In this document: positions 22,860-31,123 of the stretch, piece by piece
Position numbering within the stretch: the stretch's first letter is position 1
Layout: each line of letters opens with the position of its first letter
From: Chitinophagaceae bacterium
Lineage (GTDB): Bacteria > Bacteroidota > Bacteroidia > Chitinophagales > Chitinophagaceae
DNA: 38,646 nt
Assembly (NCBI GenBank): GCA_947447825.1
Contig: CANFLL010000036.1
Location: 1-38,646 of the forward strand
Reading direction: 5' to 3'
Program-made: the position numbers and the translations under genes
Notes under the pieces: model-generated
Told to the model about the DNA's origin: nothing
The model's input: only the letters and a program-made list of their open reading frames with translations
Database searches by the model: none

Positions 22860-23960
22860 ATGAAACGAATAACAACAGCAACAGCATTGATGGCTCTCAT
22901 AATTATGACTGCTTGCCATGAGGCACAACCTGTAAAGGAAGAGGTGAAGAAGTTTATACTGAGCGATAGTATGGCTAAAATGATTGCATTGGATACGGTG
23001 CAAAATAGTTTCATTGCTGATGAAACAACACTAAGTGGTGAGGTAAGTTTTAATGAAAACAATGTGATAAAGGTGTTCCCACGGGGTAGCGGACAAGTAA
23101 TAGAAAGTAAGGTTACTCTTGGCGATAAGGTTACGCAAGGACAAGTATTGGCTGTTATAAAGAGTGCCGACATTGCAGGAAACTATGCCGACCTAAAAAG
23201 TGCTAACGCTGATATTGCTATTGCAAAAAGACAGTACGACAATGAAAAGAGTCTTTTTAAGTCTGGTATTGCTAGTGAACGTGAGCTAAACGAAGCGAAA
23301 CAAAACCTAGAGAAAGCGAATGCAGCCAAGAACAAGATAGAGAGTACGCTAAACATTAATGGTGGGCAAAACACCACTTCTGCTGGCACATACATTCTAA
23401 CATCACCGATTAATGGTTATATCGTAGAGAAAAAAGTAAATACAGGAAGTTATCTCCGTTCGGATATGGGCGATTATCTGTTCACTATCTCTAACCTGAA
23501 AGACGTTTGGATTAATGCTAATGTTTTTGAAGATGATATATCTAAAATAAAGGAAGGCTATGATGTGGATGTTTATACGCTTTCATATCCCGGCAAATCC
23601 TTTAAGGGAAAGATTGACAAGTTGAGTGAGGTATTGGATCCTACCAATAAGACAATGAAAGTGCGTGTGAAGCTGGATAATTCAGAGGGTTTATTGAAGC
23701 CATCCATGTTTGCAAAGGTGGTGGTAACCAATGAGGAAGAACAGAAATCGCTTTGTGTGCCAACCAAAGCACTTATCAATCAAGATGGAAAGAATTATGT
23801 AGTAGTGTATAAAAGCAACGACAATATGAAGATTGCTGAAGTAGATGTATCTAAGATTGTTGATAACAAGGCATTTATAACTGGCGGCGTAAATCAAGGA
23901 GACAAAGTAATAGTTAACAATGAATTGTTGGTGTTTCAGCAACTACTTGATACGCCTTAA
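22860..23960 (+). CDS. Periplasmic adaptor lipoprotein of the heavy-metal RND system (CzcB/CusB-like)
   Basis: The 366-aa product is a membrane-fusion protein that joins the RND pump to the outer-membrane channel. It has a lipobox (LIIMTAC, Cys19). A split lipoyl domain (VFPRGSGQVIESKVTLGDKV and LTSPINGYIVEKKVNTGSYL) flanks a helical hairpin (~105-165). A beta-barrel domain follows (DVWINANVFEDDISKI) and then a membrane-proximal domain (LCVPTKALINQDGKNYVVVY). No His-rich metal-binding N-domain is present. It is the middle gene of the channel-adaptor-pump set. Confidence 0.92.
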   Translation: MKRITTATALMALIIMTACHEAQPVKEEVKKFILSDSMAKMIALDTVQNSFIADETTLSGEVSFNENNVIKVFPRGSGQVIESKVTLGDKVTQGQVLAVIKSADIAGNYADLKSANADIAIAKRQYDNEKSLFKSGIASERELNEAKQNLEKANAAKNKIESTLNINGGQNTTSAGTYILTSPINGYIVEKKVNTGSYLRSDMGDYLFTISNLKDVWINANVFEDDISKIKEGYDVDVYTLSYPGKSFKGKIDKLSEVLDPTNKTMKVRVKLDNSEGLLKPSMFAKVVVTNEEEQKSLCVPTKALINQDGKNYVVVYKSNDNMKIAEVDVSKIVDNKAFITGGVNQGDKVIVNNELLVFQQLLDTP

Positions 23961-24094
23961 TAGTTGTTAGTGGTTAGTTGTTAGTTGAGAGTCGAAAGTC
24001 GAAAGTCAATAGGCGTAATTCGTAATTCATTTTATCATTCATAATAATACTCTCCATGACACCCCTTTAGGGGATGGGGGTTAAATCATAATTC
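23961..24094. repeat. Repeat-rich spacer before the RND pump gene
   Basis: The spacer starts right after the adaptor stop with ttagttgttagtggttag heptamers, then gagtcgaaagtcgaaagtc, then attcgtaattcat direct repeats, and then the palindrome acccctttagggg (24060-24072). Four short repeat types within 134 bp of an operon is unusual. No promoter consensus is obvious. Confidence 0.7.
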
Positions 24095-27000
24095 ATGAAT
24101 AAGTTTATCAAAAGCATCATATACTTTTCACTGCGTCACCGTGCGTTCATATTCTTTTTGACGGCGGTATTGGCAGTAATAGGTTTCATCAGCTACCAAA
24201 ATACGCCGATAGAAACCTTTCCCGATGTAACCAATACACAGGTTATCATCATTACACAATGGCCAGGAAGAAGTGCCGAAGAGGTGGAGAAGTTCATCAC
24301 TATACCTTTAGAAACTGCGCTTACTTCCGTTCAGAAGAAGAGTAACCTGCGCACCACGTCTTCGTTTGGGTTGAGCTACGTACGTATCATTTTTGACGAT
24401 AATGTAGACAATGCCTTTGCCAGCCAACAGGTATTGAGTAGGCTGAACAATGTAGATTTACCTGATGGCATTAAGCCCGAAGTGGAGCCTCCTTATGGTC
24501 CAACGGGCGAGATATTTCGTTATACATTGACAAGTAAAACCAAGAGTGTTAGGGAGTTGGCTACCATTCAGGATTGGGTATTGGATAAGGAGTTTAAACG
24601 TGTACCCGGTGTGGCAGACGTAAATAGTTTTGGGGGTGAAGAGAAGTGTTTCGAGATTAATGTAAACCCAAATTACCTCACCAAGTTTAGTCTTACCCCT
24701 TTGGATGTGTACAATGCCATCAGCAAAAGCAACATCAATGTGGGAGGTGATGTGATAGAGCGTAACGGGCAGGCTTATGTGGTTCGAGGTATTGGTTTGC
24801 TGAACGATATTGGCGAGATTAATAACATTATTGTTACCAAGGTAAATGGTGTGCCGATACTGGTAAGAAACGTTGCAGAGGTAATTGAAACAGGCAAACC
24901 ACGATTAGGACAGGTCTCTAAAGATACGGTGGGCGACGTACTAGAGGGTATTGTGGTAATGCGCAAAGGAGAAAACCCTACCGAAGTATTGGAGCATATC
25001 CACGAAAAAGTGAAGGAGATAAACGAGGACATCCTACCTAAGGATGTAAAGCTTGTTCCCTTCTATGATCGAACTACGCTGATGGATTTTGCAACGCATA
25101 CCGTAATTCATAACCTGATAGAAGGCATCATTCTAGTTACCTGTATTGTGTTGCTTTTCATGGCCGATTGGCGTACAACCGTCACCGTAAGTATCATCAT
25201 TCCATTGGCCTTACTCTTTGCTTTTATGTGTATGCGGATGATGGGCATGACAGCCAACTTACTCAGTATGGGTGCTATTGATTTTGGTATCATCATAGAT
25301 GGTGCGGTGGTAATGGTGGAAGGACTCTTTGTGGCACTTGACCACAAGGCTAAGGAAGTGGGAATGGAACGCTTTAACCGAATGGCAAAGCTGAGTCTCT
25401 TCAAGAATGTAGGAGCAGAAATGGGGAAGGCAATCTTCTTCTCCAAGGTCATCATCATCACTTGTCTTATCCCCATCTTTGCGTTCCAAAAGGTAGAGGG
25501 AAAAATGTTCTCTCCTTTGGCATTCACTTTAAGTTTTGCCTTGTTGGGTGCACTGTTGTTTACGCTTACCCTTGTGCCGGCATTGTCTAGTATTCTTCTC
25601 CGTAAGAATGTCCGAGAGAAGCACAATGTGGTAGTTGAATTCTTCGAAAACGGCATCAAACGCCTATATTTATTTGCAGCTAAAACACCTAAGCTGAGTG
25701 TATTGGTAGCCTTTGCAATTATGGCTATCTCCTTCTTCTCGGCTAAGTTTTTAGGCAGTGAGTTCTTGCCACAATTGGATGAAGGTGCTTTGTGGGTGAA
25801 GGCACAGTTGCCTATGAGTGCTTCTCTTTCTCAATCTAAAACAATCTCTGATAAAATGACGGAGATATTACGAAAGTTTCCTGAAGTAAAACATACGCTG
25901 GCGCAGATAGGAAGAACCAATGATGGTACTGACCCTAAAGGCTTCTTTAATGTAGAGATAGCTGTGGACTTGAAAACAAAAGACGAGTGGCGCAAAGGTG
26001 TTACCACCGATAACTTGGTGGATAGCATGGATGCGCAGTTAAGTAAGTTGCCCGGGTTGTTGTTAAACTATTCGCAGCCTATCCGCGACAATGTGGAGGA
26101 AGCTGTGGCAGGAGTGCCAGCCTCATTGGCAGTTAAGATATTTGGTAAAGACTTTCACACCTTGGATAGTTTGGCAAATAGGGTGCAGTCTGTTCTTGGC
26201 AAGATTCAAGGAATTGAAGATTTGGGTGTGCTGCGCAATTTGGGTCAGCCAGAGTTTAGGATAGAACTCAATCAGGAGAAAATGGCCTTGTATGGCGTGA
26301 GTGTTGCCGATGCACAATCTGTTATCGAGATGGCCATTGGGGGCAAGGAAGCAACGCAACTATATGATGAAGAAAAGAAGTTCGACATCCGTATCCGCTA
26401 CAGAAAGGAGTTTAGGGATACACAGGAAAAGATTGAGCAACTGATGATTCCTACGCAGGATAATACCAAGATTCCATTGAAAGAAATAGCCGACATACGT
26501 ACCCTTACTGGCCCTGCCTTTGTGTATCGTGACAATAACGCACGCTACATTCCGGTTAAGTTCTCTGTTCGTGGACGCGATTTGGGTGGTGCCATTGTGG
26601 AGGCACAGGCTAAGGTAAACGCGGCGGTGCAGTTGCCACACGGTTACAAGATGAGTTGGAATGGAGAGTTTGAAAACCAAGAACGTGCCATGGGAACTTT
26701 AGCCAAGGTGGTACCCATCTGTTTGTTGGCCATCTTCCTTATCTTGTTCATCACTTTTGGCAATGTAAAAGATGCTATTCTCACCATACTCAATGTACCT
26801 TTTGCATTGATAGGCGGTATTCTCGCCTTGCACATTACCCGTATGAATTTCAGCATCAGTGCCGGCATTGGTTTCATTGCCTTGTTTGGAGTCTGTATCC
26901 AGAATGGGGTGATATTGATAAGCGTATTCCGCAAGAATCTAGATGAAGGAATGCACTTGGACGAGGCCGTTCTGCAAGGGGTAATCTCCCGTGTGCGGCC

Positions 27001-27232
27001 TGTGGTAATGACCGCTTTGATGGCTGCCATTGGGTTATTGCCAGCCGCCATCTCTACCGGCATAGGTTCCGAAACCCAGAAACCGTTGGCGATAGTGGTT
27101 ATTGGAGGCTTGGTTACTTCTACCATTCTTACCCTTTTGCTGCTTCCGATAATTTATACCTTAGTACATCACCTTATACATCATCGCAAAAACAGACCGT
27201 TGTTGAGGAAGACGGGCATTGTTAGTGGTTAG
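24095..27232 (+). CDS. Heavy-metal efflux RND pump (CzcA/CusA family)
   Basis: The 1,045-aa inner-membrane proton antiporter exports metal cations through the preceding adaptor and channel. The layout is complete: TM1 at residues 15-33, a periplasmic loop, a TM2-6 block (~340-500), a second loop, and a TM8-12 block (~870-1030). TM4 carries the HME-specific proton relay DFGIIIDGAVVMVEG (both Asp and the Glu). NQPTDP-type and FETFPDVTNTQV segments are characteristic of the family. Zn/Co (CzcA) versus Cu/Ag (CusA) specificity cannot be settled from sequence alone. The C-terminal ATT GTT AGT GGT TAG is made of repeat units. Confidence 0.95.
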   Translation: MNKFIKSIIYFSLRHRAFIFFLTAVLAVIGFISYQNTPIETFPDVTNTQVIIITQWPGRSAEEVEKFITIPLETALTSVQKKSNLRTTSSFGLSYVRIIFDDNVDNAFASQQVLSRLNNVDLPDGIKPEVEPPYGPTGEIFRYTLTSKTKSVRELATIQDWVLDKEFKRVPGVADVNSFGGEEKCFEINVNPNYLTKFSLTPLDVYNAISKSNINVGGDVIERNGQAYVVRGIGLLNDIGEINNIIVTKVNGVPILVRNVAEVIETGKPRLGQVSKDTVGDVLEGIVVMRKGENPTEVLEHIHEKVKEINEDILPKDVKLVPFYDRTTLMDFATHTVIHNLIEGIILVTCIVLLFMADWRTTVTVSIIIPLALLFAFMCMRMMGMTANLLSMGAIDFGIIIDGAVVMVEGLFVALDHKAKEVGMERFNRMAKLSLFKNVGAEMGKAIFFSKVIIITCLIPIFAFQKVEGKMFSPLAFTLSFALLGALLFTLTLVPALSSILLRKNVREKHNVVVEFFENGIKRLYLFAAKTPKLSVLVAFAIMAISFFSAKFLGSEFLPQLDEGALWVKAQLPMSASLSQSKTISDKMTEILRKFPEVKHTLAQIGRTNDGTDPKGFFNVEIAVDLKTKDEWRKGVTTDNLVDSMDAQLSKLPGLLLNYSQPIRDNVEEAVAGVPASLAVKIFGKDFHTLDSLANRVQSVLGKIQGIEDLGVLRNLGQPEFRIELNQEKMALYGVSVADAQSVIEMAIGGKEATQLYDEEKKFDIRIRYRKEFRDTQEKIEQLMIPTQDNTKIPLKEIADIRTLTGPAFVYRDNNARYIPVKFSVRGRDLGGAIVEAQAKVNAAVQLPHGYKMSWNGEFENQERAMGTLAKVVPICLLAIFLILFITFGNVKDAILTILNVPFALIGGILALHITRMNFSISAGIGFIALFGVCIQNGVILISVFRKNLDEGMHLDEAVLQGVISRVRPVVMTALMAAIGLLPAAISTGIGSETQKPLAIVVIGGLVTSTILTLLLLPIIYTLVHHLIHHRKNRPLLRKTGIVSG

Positions 27233-27262
27233 TTGTTAGTGATTAGTTGTTAGTGATTAATG
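27221..27262. repeat. Heptamer repeat overlapping the RND pump stop codon
   Basis: The string gttagtggttagttgttag starts inside the last codons (Val-Ser-Gly-stop) of the RND gene and continues about 30 bp downstream as ttagtga/ttagttg units, ending just before the terminator. Confidence 0.88.
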
Positions 27263-27283
27263 GATTGTGGAGAGTATTGGTTA

Positions 27284-27319
27284 ACATCCCGAAAGCTTTG
27301 TGTTTTCGGGATGTTTTTG
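27284..27319 (+). terminator. Rho-independent terminator of the metal-efflux operon
   Basis: The arms acatcccgaaa (27284-27294) and tttcgggatgt (27304-27314) form a perfect 11-bp stem with a 9-nt loop. A T-run (tttttg) follows. It lies 52 bp after the pump stop codon. Confidence 0.9.
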
Positions 27320-27396
27320 TTTAAGGACTACTAACTATTCTCAATTCAGTACAAAAACTTTCATTTGTAAGTCGCAGTTTGGCATGAATAGGATAT

Positions 27397-27674
27397 AATT
27401 GTACTCAGACGGCGGAATTATGCGTAAAATTCCTTCCATTTATAGCTAGATTTTCGAAATCTGAGTACAATTCCTTCCATTTATAGCTAGATTTCGAGAT
27501 TCTGGGTATAATTGTGTTCGATTCATCCTAGATTTCCGAAATCTGAGTACAATTCCTTCCATTTATAGCTAGATTCCCAGATTCTGGGTATAATTGTGTT
27601 CGATTGTTACTAGATTTCCGAAATCTGAGTACAATTGTTCCATTTTGCTATTAGATTTCCAATATTTAGTGCCA
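27397..27674. repeat. Tandem array with 41-bp units in 82-bp dimers
   Basis: Units start at 27429, 27470, 27511, 27552, 27593 and 27634, exactly 41 bp apart. Most carry a central near-palindrome such as agattttcgaaatct. Two unit types alternate (ending ctgagtaca or ctgggtata), giving an 82-bp higher order. An inverted half-unit, aattgtactcaga at 27397-27409, caps the left side. No unique spacers separate the units, so it is not a CRISPR array. No reading frame of note crosses it. Confidence 0.9.
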
Positions 27675-27964
27675 AAACAGGGTATGTTTTCCCACAATGG
27701 TTAAAAATGTCTACAAAAAGAAGCAGCACCTCCGAATTGTAAGGCTGATGAAGGAAGCATCTCCCAGAAAATGAACAAATATTTTATTGTAAGGGCATAA
27801 GGATTGTTTTGATAATGGGATTTATTTACCCCTATCCCCTAAAGGGTGACAAGTGGAAGATAATGCAGGGATAGTTGGAAATCGGCAGATGTATTCTCCA
27901 TTTAACCCTTTAGGGGATAGGGACCAATCCTCTTTCGAAAATCATGCAAATCCCCTAATCAAAT
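27675..27964. repeat. Gene-free stretch with a perfect 18-bp inverted repeat
   Basis: Arms 27830-27847 and 27905-27922 (ccctatcccctaaagggt and its complement) enclose 57 nt. The core cccctaaaggg recurs at 24060-24072 and, degenerately, in coding sequence at 29366-29381, so it is another dispersed palindrome. I see no gene or promoter consensus in the rest. Confidence 0.8.
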
Positions 27965-27983
27965 AAATCCTGATTCAGACAAC
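27965..27983 (+). promoter_or_regulatory. 19-nt sequence shared with the giant gene's upstream region
   Basis: The sequence aaatcctgattcagacaac lies 67 bp before the ATG at 28051. Its exact reverse complement lies upstream of the giant gene at 11245-11263, so relative to transcription both copies have the same orientation. It may be a shared leader or operator, or the remnant of a dispersed palindrome. Confidence 0.45.
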
Positions 27984-28050
27984 CTTTAATCAACCAATAA
28001 TAACTATCATTGCAAAAACAATTCATTCTCTAAACTATCAATTATCGGTT

Positions 28051-29697
28051 ATGAAACATTTAAACATTAAATATTCTGTGGCAATGGTTGCCATCTTTTT
28101 TTGCATGTTTGCAGTAACGGCACAGGCGCAAAACATCTACACCGTGGCGGGCAATGACACTGCTGGTTACAGCGGGGATGGGGGTGCGGCAACTAGTGCG
28201 AAACTATATAATCCTATTGGTGTGGCGGTGGATGCCAGCGGCAACCTCTTCATTGCAGATTTTTATAACAATAGGATACGCAAGGTAAGCACTAGTGGGG
28301 TAATCACCACAGTGGCGGGCAATGGCACATCTGGTTACAGTGGGGACGGGGGCGCAGCTACCAGTGCGGAATTAAACTATCCTATTAGCGTGGCGGTGGA
28401 CGGTAGCGACAACCTCTATATTGTAGATTATAACAATACTGTTATCCGCAAGGTGGCAACCAACGGCACTATCAGCACCGTGGCGGGCAATGGCATAACT
28501 GGTTATAGTGGAGACGGTGGCGCGGCAACCAGTGCGGAACTAAACGGTCTTATTGGCGTTGCTGTGGACGGTGGTGGTAACCTCTATATAGCAGATCCGG
28601 GCAATAACCGTATCCGCAAGGTATCCACTAATGGCATAATCACTACGGTAGCGGGCAATGGATACAATGCAGGTATTGGCGGTGGTTACAGTGGGGACGG
28701 GGGGGCGGCAACCAGTGCGGCATTGTACTATCCTCAGAGCGTTTATGTGGACGGCAGTGGCAACCTCTATATCGCAGATGCGGGCAATAACCGTATCCGC
28801 AAGGTATCCACTAATGGCATAATCACTACGGTGGCGGGCAATGGCACATCTGGTTACAGTGGGGACGGTGGCACGGCAACAAGTGCGAAACTAAACGTTC
28901 CTACTGGCGTGGCGGTGGACAGAAACGGCAACCTCTATATTGCCGACACACGCAATAACGTTATCCGCAAGGTGGCAACCAACGGCATCATCAACACGGT
29001 GGCGGGCAATAGCAAACAGGGCTATAGTGGGGACGGGGGACCGGCAACTAGTGCAGAACTAAACTATCCAAATAGCGTGGCGGAGGACGGCAACGGCAAC
29101 CTTTATATTGTAGATCAGAGCAATAATGTTATCCGAGAAGTGGTGTACAAAGGGTTACCGCTGCCCGTGGGCATAGCAAGTTTCACGGCAAAAGCAACCA
29201 GCAACAGCAACCTGCTGCAATGGCGGATCGCCAACGAGGCCAACACAGACTACTTTGTAGTGGAGCGAAGCAATGATAACAAAGCCTTTACAGCCATGGG
29301 CACTATTAAAGCAATAGGCAGTGGGGCAAACAGTTATGCTTATACAGATAATAACCCTACCCCCTACCCCCTAAATGGGGTTCTGTACTACAGGTTACAA
29401 ATTGTAGATAAGGATGGAAGTTTTACTTTTAGTAAGGTGGTATCAGTGCAGTTAACCGTTGACCGATTACCGTTAACCGTTGCGCCGAACCCTTCAAAGG
29501 ACAAGGTGACAGTTATGGGTAATCACATTTCTTCCATTCAGGTAATTGATAATTTGGGAAGGGTAATTAAGACTCAAACATTAAAGGACGCTACTAATCC
29601 AACGCTTTCTGTAAATGCTTTGCCAGTTGGTGTGTATCATTTGCGTGTTCAAACTACTGATGGCAAGGTAAGTGGAGTAGGGTTTGTGAAGGAATAA
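28051..29697 (+). CDS. Secreted NHL-repeat protein with T9SS C-terminal sorting domain
   Basis: The 548-aa product has a signal peptide (ending TAQAQ), then six NHL beta-propeller repeats (residues ~27-365), each with VAGNG, GYSGDGG-ATSA and NLYIAD-NN-IRKV. A fibronectin-like module follows (~368-465; FTAKATSNSNLLQW, YFVVERSNDN, YYRLQIVDKDG). The end is a type A T9SS sorting domain (~475-548; APNPSKDKVTV, LPVGVYHLRVQTTDG). It is expected to cross the outer membrane through the T9SS and either be released or attached; the propeller probably binds a ligand, and no enzyme motif is visible. Two linker segments (TPYPLNGV and LTVDRLPLTV) are encoded by dispersed intergenic repeat sequences. Confidence 0.93.
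   Translation: MKHLNIKYSVAMVAIFFCMFAVTAQAQNIYTVAGNDTAGYSGDGGAATSAKLYNPIGVAVDASGNLFIADFYNNRIRKVSTSGVITTVAGNGTSGYSGDGGAATSAELNYPISVAVDGSDNLYIVDYNNTVIRKVATNGTISTVAGNGITGYSGDGGAATSAELNGLIGVAVDGGGNLYIADPGNNRIRKVSTNGIITTVAGNGYNAGIGGGYSGDGGAATSAALYYPQSVYVDGSGNLYIADAGNNRIRKVSTNGIITTVAGNGTSGYSGDGGTATSAKLNVPTGVAVDRNGNLYIADTRNNVIRKVATNGIINTVAGNSKQGYSGDGGPATSAELNYPNSVAEDGNGNLYIVDQSNNVIREVVYKGLPLPVGIASFTAKATSNSNLLQWRIANEANTDYFVVERSNDNKAFTAMGTIKAIGSGANSYAYTDNNPTPYPLNGVLYYRLQIVDKDGSFTFSKVVSVQLTVDRLPLTVAPNPSKDKVTVMGNHISSIQVIDNLGRVIKTQTLKDATNPTLSVNALPVGVYHLRVQTTDGKVSGVGFVKE
28123..29140 (+). repeat. Six NHL-coding tandem repeats, mostly 168-bp period
   Basis: The ggtta(c/t)ag landmark falls at 28165, 28333, 28501, 28684 and 28852, with a variant at 29020: spacings of 168, 168, 183, 168 and 168 bp (56 codons, one unit with 5 extra). 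DNA similarity is high and the stretch is visibly more GC-rich than its surroundings. Both suggest recent expansion or a separate origin of the propeller. Confidence 0.9.
29349..29481 (+). repeat. Two intergenic repeat families embedded in coding sequence
   Basis: Bases 29356-29382 carry the ccctaccccctaaatggggt palindrome family and encode PTPYPLNGV. Bases 29451-29481 carry gttaaccgttgaccgattac followed by cgttaaccgtt, nearly identical to the non-coding 22731-22762, and encode LTVDRLPLTV. The second lies in the linker just before the T9SS sorting domain. Confidence 0.8.
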
Positions 29698-29703
29698 ATA
29701 GCG

Positions 29704-29775
29704 GTTGTTAGTTGTTAGTTGTTAGTGGTTAGCATAATATACAACTAACCACTAACCACTAATCACTAACAACTA
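29704..29775. repeat. Inverted heptamer repeats after the NHL gene
   Basis: Units of gttagttgttagtggttag on the left face the complementary ctaaccactaaccactaatc on the right, around the AT-rich centre cataatata. It begins 6 bp after the stop codon and could act as a hairpin terminator for the NHL gene. Confidence 0.8.
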
Positions 29776-29786
29776 CTAAAGGAGGG

Positions 29787-29794
29787 TATATTTG
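29787..29794 (+). promoter_or_regulatory. Candidate -7 element (tatatttg)
   Basis: It matches TAnnTTTG and lies 15 bp before the ATG at 29810, implying a short leader. A purine run (aaaggaggg, 29778-29785) looks like a Shine-Dalgarno sequence but is about 24 bp from the ATG, and no usable start lies closer. Confidence 0.5.
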
Positions 29795-29809
29795 TGGAAA
29801 TAATACATA

Positions 29810-30358
29810 ATGACAAAGAGTGAATGGAATGAAAGATTTAATGAAATAGCTACTTCTCAAAGGGAAACCGCTGCAGCTCAAAAGGAAAATGCCGCTCAAC
29901 TAAAAAAGACGGAAGAGATACTGAAAAATATGGGTATTCATATTGGCGGTATGGCCAACAGTCATGGGCAAAGCACAGAAGAATACTTTTATAACTCATT
30001 AGCTGAAAATCCGAGACTTGGAAGTATTAAGTTTGATGAAATAAGCAAAAACCTACACAACAAAATACCCAACCTAGAAGATGAGTTTGACATTACCATG
30101 TTTAATGGTAATAATATTTCTTTAATAGAGTGCAAATACAGGGCAAAAGAAGAAGATGTGGTGAAATTGATTGAAAAAAAAGTAGGCAATTTCAGACTAC
30201 TGTTCCCTTCTTATGCAGACCATACCATCTATTTAGGAATTGCCAGTTTCTCTTTTGATGCTAGGATTGAAAAGTTTGCCAAAGAAAATGGAGTTGCCAT
30301 GTTAAAACAAAAAGGTGATGTAGTAGAAATAGAAGCCGATAATTTGAAAGCCTACTAG
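29810..30358 (+). CDS. PD-(D/E)XK nuclease-like protein with N-terminal coiled coil
   Basis: The 182-aa product has a charged coiled coil at residues ~5-40 (SQRETAAAQKENAAQLKK). The following domain contains the PD-(D/E)XK signature: an early Glu (STEEYFYNSL), the Asp of DEFDITMFNG and the ECK of SLIECKYRAKE. It resembles the DUF3782-type group of small nuclease-fold proteins; the exact family is uncertain. DNA binding or cleavage is inferred from the fold only. It stands alone, with its own promoter-like element, 112 bp after the NHL gene. Confidence 0.75.
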   Translation: MTKSEWNERFNEIATSQRETAAAQKENAAQLKKTEEILKNMGIHIGGMANSHGQSTEEYFYNSLAENPRLGSIKFDEISKNLHNKIPNLEDEFDITMFNGNNISLIECKYRAKEEDVVKLIEKKVGNFRLLFPSYADHTIYLGIASFSFDARIEKFAKENGVAMLKQKGDVVEIEADNLKAY

Positions 30359-30523
30359 CCATGTATACGAGAAGCTACAGTGGATAAGGTTTGTTGGGGC
30401 ATTTTTTATAGAGAATTACAAATAAAGATGCTAAACCTTATTAGCCTTAGTTTCGTCCCGATTATATTTTGGTTAATCTTCTGATGAGGAATTAAATAAA
30501 AATCTATCACTAAATATTATTAC

Positions 30524-30937
30524 ATGAAAAAAATACTATTAGCAGTTTGTTTGTTACCATTGGCAGTGATGGCGCAGAAAGCTCAACTGTGGAAAATTGA
30601 GAAGAAAAATAAAGCTATTGAATGGCAAACCATTAATGACACAGCAACTATCACCCTAAAAACTAACACTAAGGGGGCATTAAACATCAGTTATCTTATG
30701 CCCGAAAAAGTGACAAAAAGTAGTCAGTCGATCATATTGATGGATGAAGACAGACAAGAACTTAGTAGGATTAATGTGCAAGAAAACAAAGCACCAATAG
30801 ATATTCATCAGATGTGGGTTAAGAGCCATAAAAAGACTGTGCTTCTTTACTCCATTTCTTTACCTAAGGATCACCTTATTGCTCGTAGAGCAAGAATAGG
30901 AACAGTGTTTATTGGAAGAATTAACTGGGAGAAATAA
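30524..30937 (+). CDS. Small exported protein of unknown function
   Basis: The 137-aa product has a clear Sec signal peptide (MKKILLAVCLLPLAVMAQ). The mature part is basic and strand-rich (ATITLKTNTKGALNISYLMP, SIILMDEDRQE, IGTVFIGRINWEK). I recognise no domain. It is probably periplasmic. There is no operon partner within 160 bp on either side. Confidence 0.72.
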   Translation: MKKILLAVCLLPLAVMAQKAQLWKIEKKNKAIEWQTINDTATITLKTNTKGALNISYLMPEKVTKSSQSIILMDEDRQELSRINVQENKAPIDIHQMWVKSHKKTVLLYSISLPKDHLIARRARIGTVFIGRINWEK

Positions 30938-30956
30938 AAGAGTGAGTGACTTGTGA

Positions 30957-31100
30957 TTAGTTTTAACAACTGTTACAGCATTACATTTCGTTTTACAGAC
31001 AAGCACCCAAAAGCAAAATCAATCGCTTTAGGAAATACAGACAAAAGAAAAAGATTTTATAGAATGGGTCTCAAAACGAAGTCAACAATTTCAATTCACC
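30957..31100 (+). pseudogene. Decayed gene fragment, possibly DUF6934-like
   Basis: One frame (30992 onwards) reads FTDKHPKAKSIALGNTDKRK and then RFYRMGL. A neighbouring frame just upstream reads TVTALHFVLQ. Together they resemble the C-terminal FTDKHP-x-GST-x-RTRLYRMG segment of a small Bacteroidota protein family (DUF6934, from memory), broken by a frameshift and without the N-terminal part. Confidence 0.35.
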
Positions 31101-31123
31101 ACAATAACTTCTAAATTAGCAAC

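Noticed and set aside
29778-29812. GTG or TTG start close to the purine run
   Set aside because: The TTG at 29792 meets a stop after three codons and the GTG at 29794 is out of frame with the nuclease-like protein.
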